From Artemia franciscana (lineage: Eukaryota > Arthropoda > Branchiopoda > Anostraca > Artemiidae), in the NCBI RefSeq assembly GCF_032884065.1, contig NC_088868.1, positions 3,281,043 through 3,345,042 of the forward strand: 64,000 bases of DNA. Reading direction: 5' to 3'. The notes beneath the pieces are model-generated. The model had not been told where the DNA came from. It saw only the letters and a list, made by a program, of their open reading frames with translations, and searched no databases. A program made the translations under genes and the position numbers. Shown here one piece after another: positions 53,219-64,000 of the stretch; position 1 is the first letter of the stretch; every line of letters begins with the position of its first letter.

Positions 53219-56113
53219 CTGGAATAAAAAAGGTACAATGGAAATAAAAAGAGAAGAAGAAGACATAGAATAATGGTCAATGAAGCATTCAAGTAATTTT
53301 TCTTTAAAACAATGGATACAGGGTAACGCACTACTTTCAGGATGGTAAATTTTAGCTCCTTAACTTCAAAAATTTTTTGTTTTAACGTAAAGAGCAACAA
53401 AGCACATGCAGAATACATTTCAGCTCTTCAGCTATCAAATAACGTATATCTTTTAATTGTTATCACCAAATGTTATTTTTTCTAAGATAAAATGTTTAAA
53501 GTCTGTGCATGTGGCACAACACAGATGCCACTGACGTCAAAAGAAATGAGCTCTCCTATTGCCAAATATGGCCAAAACGTGGCGCAACACACTAGCCTAG
53601 AAAAATATACCCATTTTAAAGCAACAAATTTGCAATGTTGAAACATTTGTCCATTAAAAGCCCAAACCAACTACTATGATTGGCATAATATTAAGTTCTT
53701 CGGAATATCAAGCACTATTAAAAAGAGCAAAATAGAGGAGTACACACTTGCAAGGTGCGGCAGACGGTGGCAAAACAAAGTGACCCTCACAAACATTAAA
53801 TTTCTAATTTAGATGCTATATGCTGTGGTTGAGAGAAATTCAAAAATAGAATCATAAAACCATTAGCTACCAAAGTACAGGCTCTCGAATGAAAATTCTA
53901 CCAAAGTGGATCAGATGTCAACGAGAAACAAACAAGTTTTTTAACTTTTACTTATTTAACTCTCTTGAATATTTTAGGAGGGTAATTGGTCCCTAAGCAC
54001 CCAATAGGTGTCCTGAATGCTGCTGCTGAAGTCTAAGTGATAAAATTTTAAACTGACTTTACAACAGTAATGGGAAAGCCCCTTTAAAAAATAAGTTGCA
54101 TACATTAACATTGGGGATAAAATATTTAATTTTCCAAGTAACAGGTGAATTGAGCTCACAATTCGAAACTTTGGACCTCACATTTTTTCATCATTATTAT
54201 CATCCGAATATATGTATGCATGCTTTTGTTTTGAATAAAAAAAAGTATATAGTATACATAAAATTAAATGCTAAAACATAGTCTATAAACAAACTATTTA
54301 GGGTCAAACCCCTACTTTTTCTCAATACGAATTTTTTTTCTTGCTTTAGACTATAACGAAAAAACACCGAATCGTTAATAGATTTATTTCGAAAAATCTA
54401 TATTTTTACATTCGTGTAGTTGCCTTTGCTTGGCAGATAAAACTATTGAGATGATTTTTGAAATGAAGGAGAAATCCAAAGTTTGCGGGAAAGGGAATTA
54501 GGAGGGACTCTGGCCGGATGGCTTAGAAAACACACACATTGCATTTTGCATATCAAGAACTATATAACTTCAAAACTCAAATCTACAATTCTTTCATTCA
54601 ATTGTAATTGTACTGTGGAACTATTTATTGAATCTTGCACATAAATAAAAATATTAAATTTGAATCTTTAGAACCCGAGCTTTTCGAACATTGTGTTATG
54701 AAAATAGTATGCATTACTTGAGCGCTCAGTGAAAGCATATCAGGTATTATTACCGACAGATGAAATTCAATGCGACATGTAAGGAAATATTGCTCACAAT
54801 TTTGACAAGTCAACGATAACGAAGCTATTACGCTCTGGTGTGAATGTTTTTCCTCTATGGGCAGCACCATTCCAAAAGTAACCAGATTCTTCAATATAAT
54901 ACGATAAAATCAAAGCAGTAGGAATAGATTTGATTCCGGTCCATAAAGAGTTTCAAAAGATAAAATATTGTATCAAAACTTGACAAACCAAAGAGCTCAA
55001 GTCCGCAATACGTGTAGATGATACGCAAGAGACACCAAAAAAACTTTCTAGTGGCAACTTCTAAGAAATCTTAAAAAAAACATCAATCACATGACGAAAA
55101 ATCATTCAGCAAGCTTTTAACGAGAAAATAAAAGAAAGTCAAGTTTACTTGGCAATGCTCCTCAGGATTCAGATAACATTATCAGCCATTTTTTGTGCGT
55201 GTGTGTTTGCGAGTCATTTTTGACCACATTAATTAAAGGGGAATTAATTAATAGAGGACTTATAATTAATACTGAACTGAATTAAGTAATTTTAGCACTC
55301 AGAATATGAGAGTGACAGTTATTCTAAAGGCCTACAGCAGGACCAAGTTCAATAGTGAAATATTTTTGTCACCTAGTGGAAGAGGATAACAACAAATAAA
55401 TAACTCGCACCTAATACTTTCACAAGACCTCCTATTGACGAAAATGGCTACCTGAATTATGCAAAATCAGGTAAAGCTCTCTTAGCATCAGTCTTGAGCA
55501 GGGTTGTCATCTCTAGCAATTTATTACTAATTTTAGAATTATTTCTCTCTCCTTAGTCAAAACCTTTTTGCGCAAAATTGTTTAAGCGGTTTTATTTCAC
55601 ACTTTCTGAATATAACAGTGATTGTAAGCACTCTTTGAGCTTGACAGTTACAAAAAAACAGAAAAAAAAAATTAAAATCACTCCAAGATGAAAATAAAAA
55701 CGAACACGTCCTTGAACAAACCACGGGTTCGACTTATTTTTCCTTGTCTAGTGATTTTCAAACAATTAAAAGGGCAGGTTTTTTTTCTGGCACCAGCACC
55801 AGCCCTGCTTTTTAGGATGAACAGGTCTGGTAAAATTAACATTAGCTCACATCCATGGCTGTCTTTTACGAAAACATTCAATAGCCCCTTGTCATGATAA
55901 CAAGATAAATACATGAGCCTAAAAGGAACAGAGTCAGGAAAAACTACTTTAAACAGAGATTTATTAGGTACAACACTGTTCAAAACGAATTCTTTCAATC
56001 GATGGTGCCCAAATAAAACTAAATTGAAGGCGAGCAGTTTCGAGAAATATTTTTAGGGCCTTCATAACTGTGAATTATGTTATTTACAGAATAAATAATA
56101 ATTAAGAACTCAC
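53219..56113. other. Gene X intron 2
   Basis: About 2.9 kb. Several open frames here (for example 55998-55678 and 54894-54625 on minus) read like protein but do not fit the phases of exons 2 and 3, so I leave them out. No repeat recognised. Confidence 0.45.
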
Positions 56114-56289
56114 TCTCTGTTGCCGTCAGCAGATGTCAATGCCAAAAACCTATTCATCATGACTAAACACGCCAGCTGAATGAACTTCATGAATCCGTTA
56201 GCCACCAAGTAACAGGCGAAATTATCCACCCGTCGATCTTCTTGACTTTGTGAAGAACTTTCGTAAACAGAAAGTTCATATTGGAAAAA
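56114..56289 (-). CDS. Unidentified gene X, exon 2
   Basis: Acceptor CTTATTTAG and donor AGAGA|GTGAGT bound 176 nt: FFQYELSVYESSSQSQEDRR, VDNFACYLVANGFMKFIQLA, CLVMMNRFLALTSADGNR and a split Glu. It enters phase 0 from exon 1. A polar Ser/Gln/Glu/Arg run is followed by a hydrophobic helix (residues 27-50 of the exon) that could be buried or membrane-associated; its Asn, Cys and Lys make a helical-repeat core more likely. Family unknown. Confidence 0.75.
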
Positions 56290-56579
56290 CTAAATAAGAA
56301 CACACAAACTTAGATTCAACATAGAATCTATAAGCACGTAAGGGGACAGAAGTGTCAGGGTTGGGTTTATGAAGAGGATCTAAACTGGGGATAGTAGGGT
56401 TGTACAAAAGGTGGGAAAGCATGTATTTTTCTAGTTTCTCTATGGGGGTGCTTAAGACGAATTTTCATTAGGAAAAAGAATCCACCCTGTAGCCTTTTTC
56501 ATGCAGACAAGTAACATATTCAAATTAGTACCGCCATTCGGATAAACTACTATTAGCGCCACTTTCCTCACGAACATAA

Positions 56580-57329
56580 ACAGGTAACTGGCACGTACGC
56601 AGGGGGACGGGCCTTCGCCCCCCCCCCCCAATTTCGTGAAATTTTTAGTTTCCCGATGGTTTCTTGAGATTTTTGGCAAAAGTGGGACATCTATTAAGAA
56701 TCTAGATGCATGTGTGAAGCCTTTTTTTGGGATTTTACATCATGCAATTATCCGGTCAAGTCACTTTCCAATTATCAACCCATTTTCTGTCTAACTTTTT
56801 ACTCTCTTTGAAGTAATTAGCGATTGTTAATTTTTTTTTTGCAAAGAGAGTTTGCTTTACACAGCAAAATAGAATTATCCTTGATATTAGGGCATTTATC
56901 CCCTCTTTTCAGGATAAAATAAAGCTTTTAATGGATCAATTCTGGAAACTGTCATTTTTTATTAAAATCGACGTTTTTGCAATAGAAGAACTACCCCCCA
57001 CAGCACCCATATTGCATTGTTAAACCTAATATTTCCCTTTCAGTGGGATATAGATTATAATTAGTGGGATATAGATAATAGATTAATCACTGGTTCTAAA
57101 TCGCTATGAACATAACCTGAGCCTAAAACGTACTTTCGAGGCTTCAGTCTTCTTCCCCCCCCCCATCCGCTACAATACTACAGATTAAAGTTAATCTGTA
57201 TTTTCCGATATACGTGCTTTTTGCATTTATTTAGTTACTAAATAAAAAAGGTGCTACTTTATATCTGCTGTTTCGAAGGTTTTGTCCCACCCCCGAAAAA
57301 AATTCCTGCGTACGTGCCTGACAGGTAAC
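56580..57329. mobile_element. 732-bp TIR element with 9-bp target duplication
   Basis: ACAGGTAAC stands at 56580-56588 and again at 57321-57329. Just inside are inverted GGCACGTACGCAGG (56590) and CCTGCGTACGTGCC (57305). A 9-bp duplication with short TIRs suits a Mutator-like (MULE) non-autonomous element. Inside, 56740-56790 contains a LINE-endonuclease-like scrap (SHFPIIN). No transposase. It lies in gene X intron 1. Confidence 0.8.
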
Positions 57330-58608
57330 ACCACTTTGAAAATTTTATTAACATTAGCAAGGACGAATTCTATGTCTAAAACATACAAAGCTAATCTTTC
57401 TTGAAAGGTAATCTTTCTTTCTTTAACAATTTTAATTGACATCACTTATCTACGGCTTCTTTTATTTCATTTGATTTTCATTTTTCTTTTTCTTTTAATT
57501 TCAACTACAGTTCTAAAGCATTCTTCTGGTAGTCACAGCTTCTTTATTCTTTGTCTTTTTATCCTTTTTCATGTTTCTCCCGGCCGTTAAGATGGCTAAG
57601 CAGGGATATTTGACCAAATAGCTCACTTTTAATAGCTGTTAATTCACTAGCTGACAATTTTGTGTTTTAAATTATTTTTTTCCATAGTTAGGCTTAGCAC
57701 CAGAGTCATTTTTTTTTTATTAAATAGAAAATTTTTGGTCCTTTTCTCAACTTATTACTTTAAACAATAATAAAAAATCTAATTCCAAAACCAACTAATT
57801 AATTTTCACTAGATATATTTCTTCCCTGCCCCTCTTATCTATTGGATTATTATCTTTTCAATTAATCCCTTTTTCAGTTCATTAAAAATATGAGACTAAA
57901 AATTGCAAGACGAAAGATTCTAGTTTTAGTTAACCATCCTAAATTCTTTAAGGTACTTCCCTTTTAGGTTTTACTAGGTGAACCCTTTACACTACCAATC
58001 TCTTTATTCATTCTATACCACTTTTATATTAACTCTATCATCAATTACTCGAAAGTTTGTCAGTGAAATTATCAGCAGTCATCATCTGCTCAATCCTAAT
58101 GCCACTGTTCCATAGAAATTAACTCTTTAATCTACCGACTTCCAATGACTGGACTGATTCATGCGGAATGTTGTCTGTTGATTTTAAACCTGATTTCACA
58201 CTCCTTGCGTCACCCACAGTTTTGGGTAATAATCCTTCAATTTTTCTTTTTTGTTGTAATTTGTGTTTTAGACTTTAGAAAAGGCCTAATTGTTACACAG
58301 TCTCTCATACTTTTGACTTCTAAACTCCAAAATTGTGTTCGGATCTTCTGGTTTTTACGTCTAGTTTTCCCGTAATGATTTTCTCAAAGTTTTTTTTTTA
58401 CGCAAAGTTCGAGTTCTAAAAAAAAAGAAACATAATTCTAGTTTTAAACTCAATTTCATAATAACTATACCTGACAAAAAAAAATTAATGGCATATTTGG
58501 ATTCAGCGCCCTAAAAGTAAACCAACCCAATATTAGGTATTATCTTCTAATTCCACATAAAAAAACATAGAAACAAAGAACAAATTTAGAAACGAACACA
58601 AATATTAC
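57330..58608. other. Gene X intron 1, proximal part
   Basis: AT-rich intronic DNA, nothing recognised. Confidence 0.5.
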
Positions 58609-58824
58609 CGCATTAAACATATCATTTGGAGATTCGTATTTTTGATGTTCCTGAACTTTTTCTAAACTACTTTGCTCGATGCTGAAATTAGAACCAGGAG
58701 GAGCCAACTCCCACTTGTTGAAATCAATTTGAGGCTCTGCTGGTTGAGTTGGAAGGGAGACTACAACTGAATTGGGTACTTCGGCGTTGCTTGCATTGAC
58801 AGTAGATGTTTCATCAACTTCCAT
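58609..58824 (-). CDS. Unidentified gene X, exon 1 of the coding region
   Basis: The ATG at 58824 lies three bases after a good acceptor (AATTTTAG|CCA ATG), so the 5' UTR is probably split by an intron. 72 codons: MEVDETSTVNASNAEVPNSV, VVSLPTQPAEPQIDFNKWEL, APPGSNFSIEQSSLEKVQEH, QKYESPNDMFNA, then donor GCG|GTAATA in phase 0. An acidic, Ser/Thr/Pro-rich start without a signal peptide suggests a cytosolic or nuclear protein. The conserved-looking FNKWELAPPGSNF block would be the best query. I do not recognise the family. Confidence 0.75.
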
Positions 58825-58827
58825 TGG

Positions 58828-59242
58828 CTAAAATTATTAGCATAATTAACAAATTAAACTGAAAGAACAACAGAAAATCAAGTAAATACAAATTCCCTGA
58901 ACATAATGAAGTAAGAATTTTGTTATTATAGTAATCAGTTTAAAAGAGGATCTAAACTGGACTGTTACCTAAACCTATTGTCTCTGCTATTTTCTAAGCC
59001 CTAAAATAAGAAAGGACCAAAGATAGGAGTTTTAAACGTATTCTAAAGGTACAAAATTTAGTGTCTGGATCTATTACAAGAAGTTTCAGTTAAAAATCAA
59101 CAACTTCCCAAGAAAATGAAAATAGTATTTGACCAACTATTTCACCAATTATTTTCGGCATTAACTGACTTTATTCAACAATTGGAAAAATTGTCGCAAC
59201 TTAATACGTCAACATTACATGGGGTTCTGATTGTTTAGATGG
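58828..59242. other. Upstream intron or 5' region of gene X
   Basis: AT-rich; no exon or promoter motif that I can support. Confidence 0.4.
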
Positions 59243-59254
59243 AATACAATCAAT

Positions 59255-59300
59255 TTTTTAACTTTTCCCAAGGTTTTTGGTTAAAACTTTCCCTCTGTTT

Positions 59301-59368
<68 letters not shown>
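59255..59368 (+). repeat. Shared leader, (CT)n and (AT)n compound microsatellite
   Basis: The leader TTTTTTAACTTTTCCCAAGG (as at 31.4 kb) is followed by about 24 bp of CT and about 44 bp of AT dinucleotide. Confidence 0.92.
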
Positions 59369-59370
<2 letters not shown>

Positions 59371-60446
59371 GAAAAATGAAATGATTTCTTTAGGATTTTT
59401 AGTATGAAGAGCAACTTCACAGATTTTATATTAATTATAATTTCAAGATTCAAGATTTTATTTAAACTTCTGTACAACACACACAATATAAAAGAAAGGT
59501 CAAGTCGGAGACACAAGGTCATAAATAAAGAACATAACTCTTGACTATGATATAGCAAAGAACGAACTTATCAAGTATAAAGCTGTAGCTACTACCTAGT
59601 GAAAAGTGAACTATAGCCCATGGTAACCAAAAGTTTAAACGCGTGTTTCGTAGAAATTACCTAAAGAAACGATCATAAATGGTGTTAGTCAAGGATCCCA
59701 TGTAGTCGTTACTGATAGAAGTTTTGTTTAGACTGTAAATTGACAACTGTTACAGTAAAGACCAAACTCATACTAAATAATGAGCTGGACACTGGGACAT
59801 CATAGTGAGCTGTTTAATGGCTCTCTTATTTCAGTTCAGATTTCAAGTTATTATTTTAGTCTTCAGTTCAGAATCGCCAAGGTTATTATGTAAACTGTAA
59901 TAGTAAAGAACGATAACTAGCCAATGGTTAGGTAAAGGAATACAAATGAGGACATCAGTTTTATGGATGAAGAGATATTTGAAACCTAGTAAAGAATTTT
60001 ACATAAAGAATCGATTGAGTTCCTTATAAATGTTATAGTAAAGAACGACCTCTAACCTGTAGTAATTTTATATATAAACTTGAAAAGACTAACTCGTTGT
60101 ATATCCCGGTTGCAGCGATAGCTAGCATATATAAAGGATGGATATAGTTCATTATAAATGGGGATTATGTAATGTAAGACTAGACCAATAAGAGCAACTA
60201 AAGCAAAGAGCATGGACAAACAGTATGAAGTAATAAAAATAAAAAATGAGGCAGAAAAAAATGGGGGCTAAAAGAAAAGCCATAGCCAAATCAAAACGTG
60301 TCAAAATTGAAAATGATTGCGATGAAAATACAATTTTTTTAAACGCAAGGACCAAAGTTGTATTGTGTTATAACTTCCAACATTAATCACTTGTTCAATA
60401 CTGTATTCAAAACCACAGAATAGGAAAAAAATAACTCTTGCAAATT
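59369..60446. other. Non-coding stretch with possible LINE 3' end
   Basis: TTCAAGATTCAAGATTTTAT at 59440-59462 resembles the tandem 3' tail of a minus-strand LINE (compare GAGTTCTGAGTTCTTTATTT at 31.63 kb), but no coding follows. 59610-59680 has a weak foldback-family match. Otherwise nothing. Confidence 0.4.
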
Positions 60447-62150
60447 ATCAAACAGTTCGTGGGAACGAACTGTAGTAAGGAGCGACCCGGCTCAATAGTA
60501 ATCAAAACTCTAGAAAATGGAATTTCGATACCAATAGCTACATCAAAAGAATTGCATTTTAATTCTGATTTTAAATATATAAGTTTCATCAAGTTTAGTC
60601 TTAACCATCAAAAGTTACGAGCCTGAGAAAATCTGCGTTATTTTAGAAAAAAGGGGGAAACACCCCCTAGAAGTCATAGAATCTTAACGAAAATCACACC
60701 ATCAGATTCAGCGTATCAGAGAACCCTACTGTAGAAGTTTCAAGCTCCTATCTACAAAAATGTGGAATTTTGTATTTTTTGCCAGAAGGCAGATCACGGA
60801 TGCGTGTTTATTTTTATTCTATTTTTTTTTTCCCAGGGGTGATCGTATCGACCCAGTTGTCCTATATTGTTGCGAGAGGGCTCATTCTAACGGAAATGAA
60901 AAGTTCTAGTGCCCTTTTTAAGTGACCACAAAAATTGGAGGGCACCTAGGCCCCCTCCCACGCTAATTATTTTCCCAAAGTCAACGGATCAAAATTCTGA
61001 GATAGCCATTTTATTCAGCGTAGTCGAAAAACCTTATAACTGTGTCTTTGGGGACGACTTACTCCCCCACAGTCCCCGTGGGAGGGGCTACAAGTTAAAA
61101 ACTTTGACCAGTGCTTACATATGGTAATGATTATTGGGAAGTGTGCAGGCGTTTTCAGTAGGATTTTTTGGTTGGGGGGAGGGGTTGAGAATAGGGGGAT
61201 GAGCTGGGGCAGCTTTCCATCGAGGAATTTGTCACGGTGGAAGAAAATTTCCATGAAGGGAGCGCAGGATTTACTAGCATTATTTAAAAAAAAACAATGA
61301 AAAAAGAAATATGAAAAAGTTTTTTTCAGCTGGAAGTAAAGAGCAGCATTAAAACTGAAAACGAACAGAAATTATTACCCATATGAGGGGCTCACCTCCT
61401 CCTAATACCCCGCTAAAGTATTTTTAGTAATTTCAACTATTTATTTTACGGCTTTGGTGATTCAGGGATCATTCTTAATGAATTGGGACAAAATTTAAGC
61501 TTTATTGTAAAGAGCGAGGTACTGACGAGGGGGCAAACCCCCTCATATATGTAATAAAAACATGAGAATACAAAACTTCTTTACGTAAGCTAATTTATAA
61601 GTTACGTATGTCTTTTACAAAAAAAAAGATTCGTAAAAAATTAAAAGTTCTAGTTGCCTTTATCTTCATTAACCAAAAAATCGGAGGGCAACTAGGCTTC
61701 CTCCCCCGCTCTTTTTCTCAAAATCATTCGATCAAAATTATGAGAAAGCCATTTAGCCAAAAAAAAATTAATAAATATGCAAATTTCGTTTTAATTATTC
61801 CTCTGCGGAGAGCCAAAATCAAAACATGCATTGACTGAAAAACGTTCAGAAATTAAATAAAAAAAACAAGTTTTTTTTAAGTGAAAGGAAGGAGCAAAAT
61901 TAAAACTTAAAACGAACAGAAATTACTTCGTATATGAAAGGGGCTGCTTCCTCACCAACGCCCCGCTCTTTACGCTAAAGTTTTTTACTGTTTTAAAACA
62001 AGAGCTGAGAGAAAAAGTCAAACTTTAGCGTCAAGAGCGGGGCGTTGGTGAGGAAGCAGCCCCTTTCATATACGAAGTAATTTCTGTTCGTTTTAAGTTT
62101 TAATTTTGCTCCTTACTTTCAGTTAAAAAAACTCGTTTTTTTTATTTAAT
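60447..62150 (+). repeat. Hairpin element, full copy, forward
   Basis: 1.70 kb, from CAAACAGTTCGTGGGAACGA to TTTTTTTATTTAA. Palindrome at about 61880-62128 with arm CTGCTTCCTCACCAACGCC and partner GGCGTTGGTGAGGAAGCAG. Flanks ATTAT and TTTAT agree at four of five bases. It is closely alike to the 44.4-kb copy over the interior. It ends only about 27 bp from the stop codon of the ubiquitin-like exon. Confidence 0.9.
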
Positions 62151-62176
62151 TTATGGTAAGGAATGCACTTTAGTAA

Positions 62177-62455
62177 TTAATTTAATTTTGAAACAAAGGA
62201 ATTATGGCTGAAACCTACGTGGAACTTCATACGTAAGACCAGATGAAGCGTTGATTCCTTTTGTATGTTATAATCATATAGAGTTCGGCTATCTTCAAGC
62301 ATCTTGCCTTCAAAAATGAGACCCTGGTGGCAAGGCGGAATGCCTTCCTTATCGTGAATTTTCATCTTCACGTTTTTTATAGTATCTGATGGCTCAGCTT
62401 CGACAGTTATGGTTTTTCCAGTAAGGCCTTTGACAAAAATCTGCATAGGTTTTTC
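62177..62455 (-). CDS. Ubiquitin-like exon without terminal Gly-Gly
   Basis: Acceptor CTTTTACAG at 62456, then GAA AAA CCT ATG. From the ATG at 62446 it aligns to ubiquitin residue by residue, without gaps, to Arg72: [48 protein letters not shown]. All seven ubiquitin lysines (6, 11, 27, 29, 33, 48, 63) and the Leu8/Ile44/Val70 patch are kept. There are about 17 substitutions, and residues 73-76 read MKFH instead of LRGG; the frame runs on 16 codons to a stop. So it cannot be conjugated as is. A donor-like TTAC|GTATGA just after Leu71 could splice it to a further domain. Either a ubiquitin-like domain exon of a larger protein, or a decaying ubiquitin copy. Ubiquitin normally tags proteins in cytosol and nucleus. 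Confidence 0.8.
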   Translation of the reverse strand, partial: EKPMQIFVKGLTGKTITVEAEPSDTIKNVKMKIHDKEGIPPCHQGLIFEGKMLEDSRTLYDYNIQKESTLHLVLRMKFHVGFSHNSFVSKLN

Positions 62456-64000
62456 CTGTAAAAGTAATAAAAACACTCAACTGACATCCATATTAATACA
62501 AAATTCAGAGCTTAGCATGAGGAGGCCTGTGTTTCTCCTAACCCTCTTTTTCTACAGTTGGAATATCGTTTGACTTCGTTTGACTTTTTCTTAGCAAGAA
62601 ATACAGCAACAAATACAGAAATAGCAGAAATAAAAACAAATAACAATACGGAAATAAAAATTACAAAAAAAAGCAACAAATTAAGAATGTCTAAGGAAAC
62701 TCATACAGTCAATGTTAATCCCATGTGAAGAATTTTTAGTCATAGACAAGTAAGTTGAGAAATTTTAGGGTGGCAAGTGACGAAACTAGTCAAATATGGC
62801 ACCATAATCCAGTGAAGCAATTTTTCAAAATATAAACATATGCTATATTCTTGTCAAAAGACGCTTGTGTAATATTATTGTGTTTATGGAGAAACAGTTT
62901 TGTCAAAAATTGAAATATATTTTTACATTATGTTTTATTGTTTACAGGAATTACCTATAAATACAAATTAGCTCATGCCCTCTTATACTTACTTGTATGA
63001 TTAAGCCTTACTAGCGCACAGACATATTTCTATAGTGTTTTAGAGCTACCCTATTGGCAAAAAAAAACAAAGAAAAGAAATGGGAAAAATTAAGCACATC
63101 AATGTTTTCCATGAGAAAAATGGGTTTCTTTGTTGTTCCAAATGGAAGATGGCTATTTTACTGTATGGGGTCTTATATATATGGGACTATGTGCTGGAGT
63201 TCAGTACTTGCCAAGTTGCAGAAGATTCATCAGTCGTAGAAATCACACCTTTTCATGGTTTATTTATAAAAATATATGTTCAATATATGTTTTTGGTTAA
63301 CATAATATTGGATATATTTATCAGAAGGAGGAATCATTTCCTATTCTAGAAAAAAGAGACGAAGGTGATAGTGTTAATACAAAGTAGCATAAAAAATACT
63401 TACATTTGAATTACCATAAAAACTATATCGTTGGTGTATACTGTAAACAATACCCTAAATTCTAAATAGCAGGTGTAAACTAGATTGACGAGTTATAAAA
63501 CAGAAAATTATAATAATATGATTCAGTGTGATGCACGGCGATTGGAGAGAAGAAACTAAGACTTTCGAACCCGTTTTGCTGAGTTCTATTTACGTGTTTA
63601 TTTTAAAACCTATTTTCTTCTTGAATCTAGTCAAGTCCTTTTTGCAAGAAATATTAGTGAATTTCTTGATAACATATATTATTTTATAAGCAAATTGTTA
63701 AAGGTATGGCTTTCTTTGTACAACAACTTTCAGTTTAGTACTCATCTTTTAACAATTTGTGGAAAATCAGCCATAAGATGCTTCACTTTCATCATGGAGT
63801 TCTTTCTCTATCTATCAATATTCTGTATATATTTATTTTCTTAATCTATGGACAGTGGAACTTAGTACAAGCGGTAGTTAGACAAACCGACCCCTAAATA
63901 GCATTTCACCTGCTATTCCCTCTCCCCTCTCCTATAATTTATTTTCATCATTGAAGAAAAACTCACACAGTACCAGACTGGCGATTTTTAAATAATTATA
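62456..64000. other. Upstream sequence of the ubiquitin-like exon
   Basis: The intron before the ubiquitin-like exon begins at 62456. Beyond it I see AT-rich DNA, no further exon with supported splice sites and no matched repeat. Confidence 0.45.

Noticed and set aside
53219-53418. Membrane-segment-rich upstream half of the frame around gene X exon 3
   Set aside because: A good acceptor (TATTCCAG) splits the frame, and exon 2 joins there in phase; the hydrophobic run is T-rich intron.
54625-54894. Minus-strand frame LSLTCQNCEQYFLTCRIEF as an exon
   Set aside because: No suitable acceptor and wrong phase for gene X.
55678-55998. Minus-strand frame with protein-like text (FKVVFPDSVPFRLMYLSC) as a gene X exon
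   Set aside because: It has a non-ATG start, and its phase does not fit between exons 2 and 3, which join directly. Could still be an unrelated exon, but unsupported.
62177-62446. Canonical ubiquitin or a polyubiquitin unit
   Set aside because: The sequence differs at about 17 positions, lacks Gly-Gly, and no second head-to-tail unit follows.

Overview
This is a eukaryotic, AT-rich, transposon-dense window. Introns with GT-AG borders, APE-type LINEs, a Penelope-like element, long (AT)n arrays and a G3BP/Rasputin-type protein point to an arthropod. The dispersed hairpin repeats remind me of brine-shrimp (Artemia) DNA, but that is an impression, not a search result. There are no bacterial features.

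Host genes, all on the minus strand. (1) Four exons between 10.05 and 1.7 kb encode the 3' half of a G3BP/Rasputin-like stress-granule RNA-binding protein (linker, RRM, Arg/Gly tail). The first three junctions keep frame; the last exon needs a one-base shift to reach its RGG tail. Its NTF2-like N-terminus was not found. (2) Seven exons between 58.8 and 41.3 kb form an unidentified gene; exon phases agree at all six junctions, and one intron appears to be GC-AG. (3) At 62.45-62.18 kb a ubiquitin-like exon follows a splice acceptor, keeps every ubiquitin lysine, but lacks the terminal Gly-Gly.

Mobile DNA fills the rest. 0.2-1.6 kb holds a decayed Penelope-like element with GIY-YIG ahead of the RT-linker region (Naiad-like order). 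Two LINEs keep long reading frames: one minus at 33.6-31.6 kb, lying between two (AT)n tracts, and one plus at 36.16-38.44 kb. Fragments of an RTE-like LINE lie at 8.3-8.9, 11.1-11.5, 34.1-35.8 and 38.9-39.5 kb, and other decayed LINEs at 24.2-24.6 and 49.2-51.0 kb. A non-coding family, here called the 'hairpin element', has five near-full copies of about 1.6-1.75 kb (16.6-18.2, 22.6-24.2, 29.5-31.2, 44.4-46.2, 60.4-62.15 kb) and many fragments; each full copy ends in a palindrome with arms of about 100 bp whose arms co-vary. A second family carries arrays of a roughly 290-bp unit (13.96-16.55 and 19.77-21.59 kb). There are also a 732-bp TIR element with a 9-bp target duplication (56.6-57.3 kb), a 1.1-kb TIR element (25.2-26.3 kb), a foldback element (51.4-51.8 kb), a tRNA-derived SINE (48.8 kb), a 259-bp tandem triplication (2.5-3.3 kb) and nine (AT)n arrays.

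Overall, two or three minus-strand host genes have introns stretched by layered transposon insertions. The genes show no evident functional link to one another.
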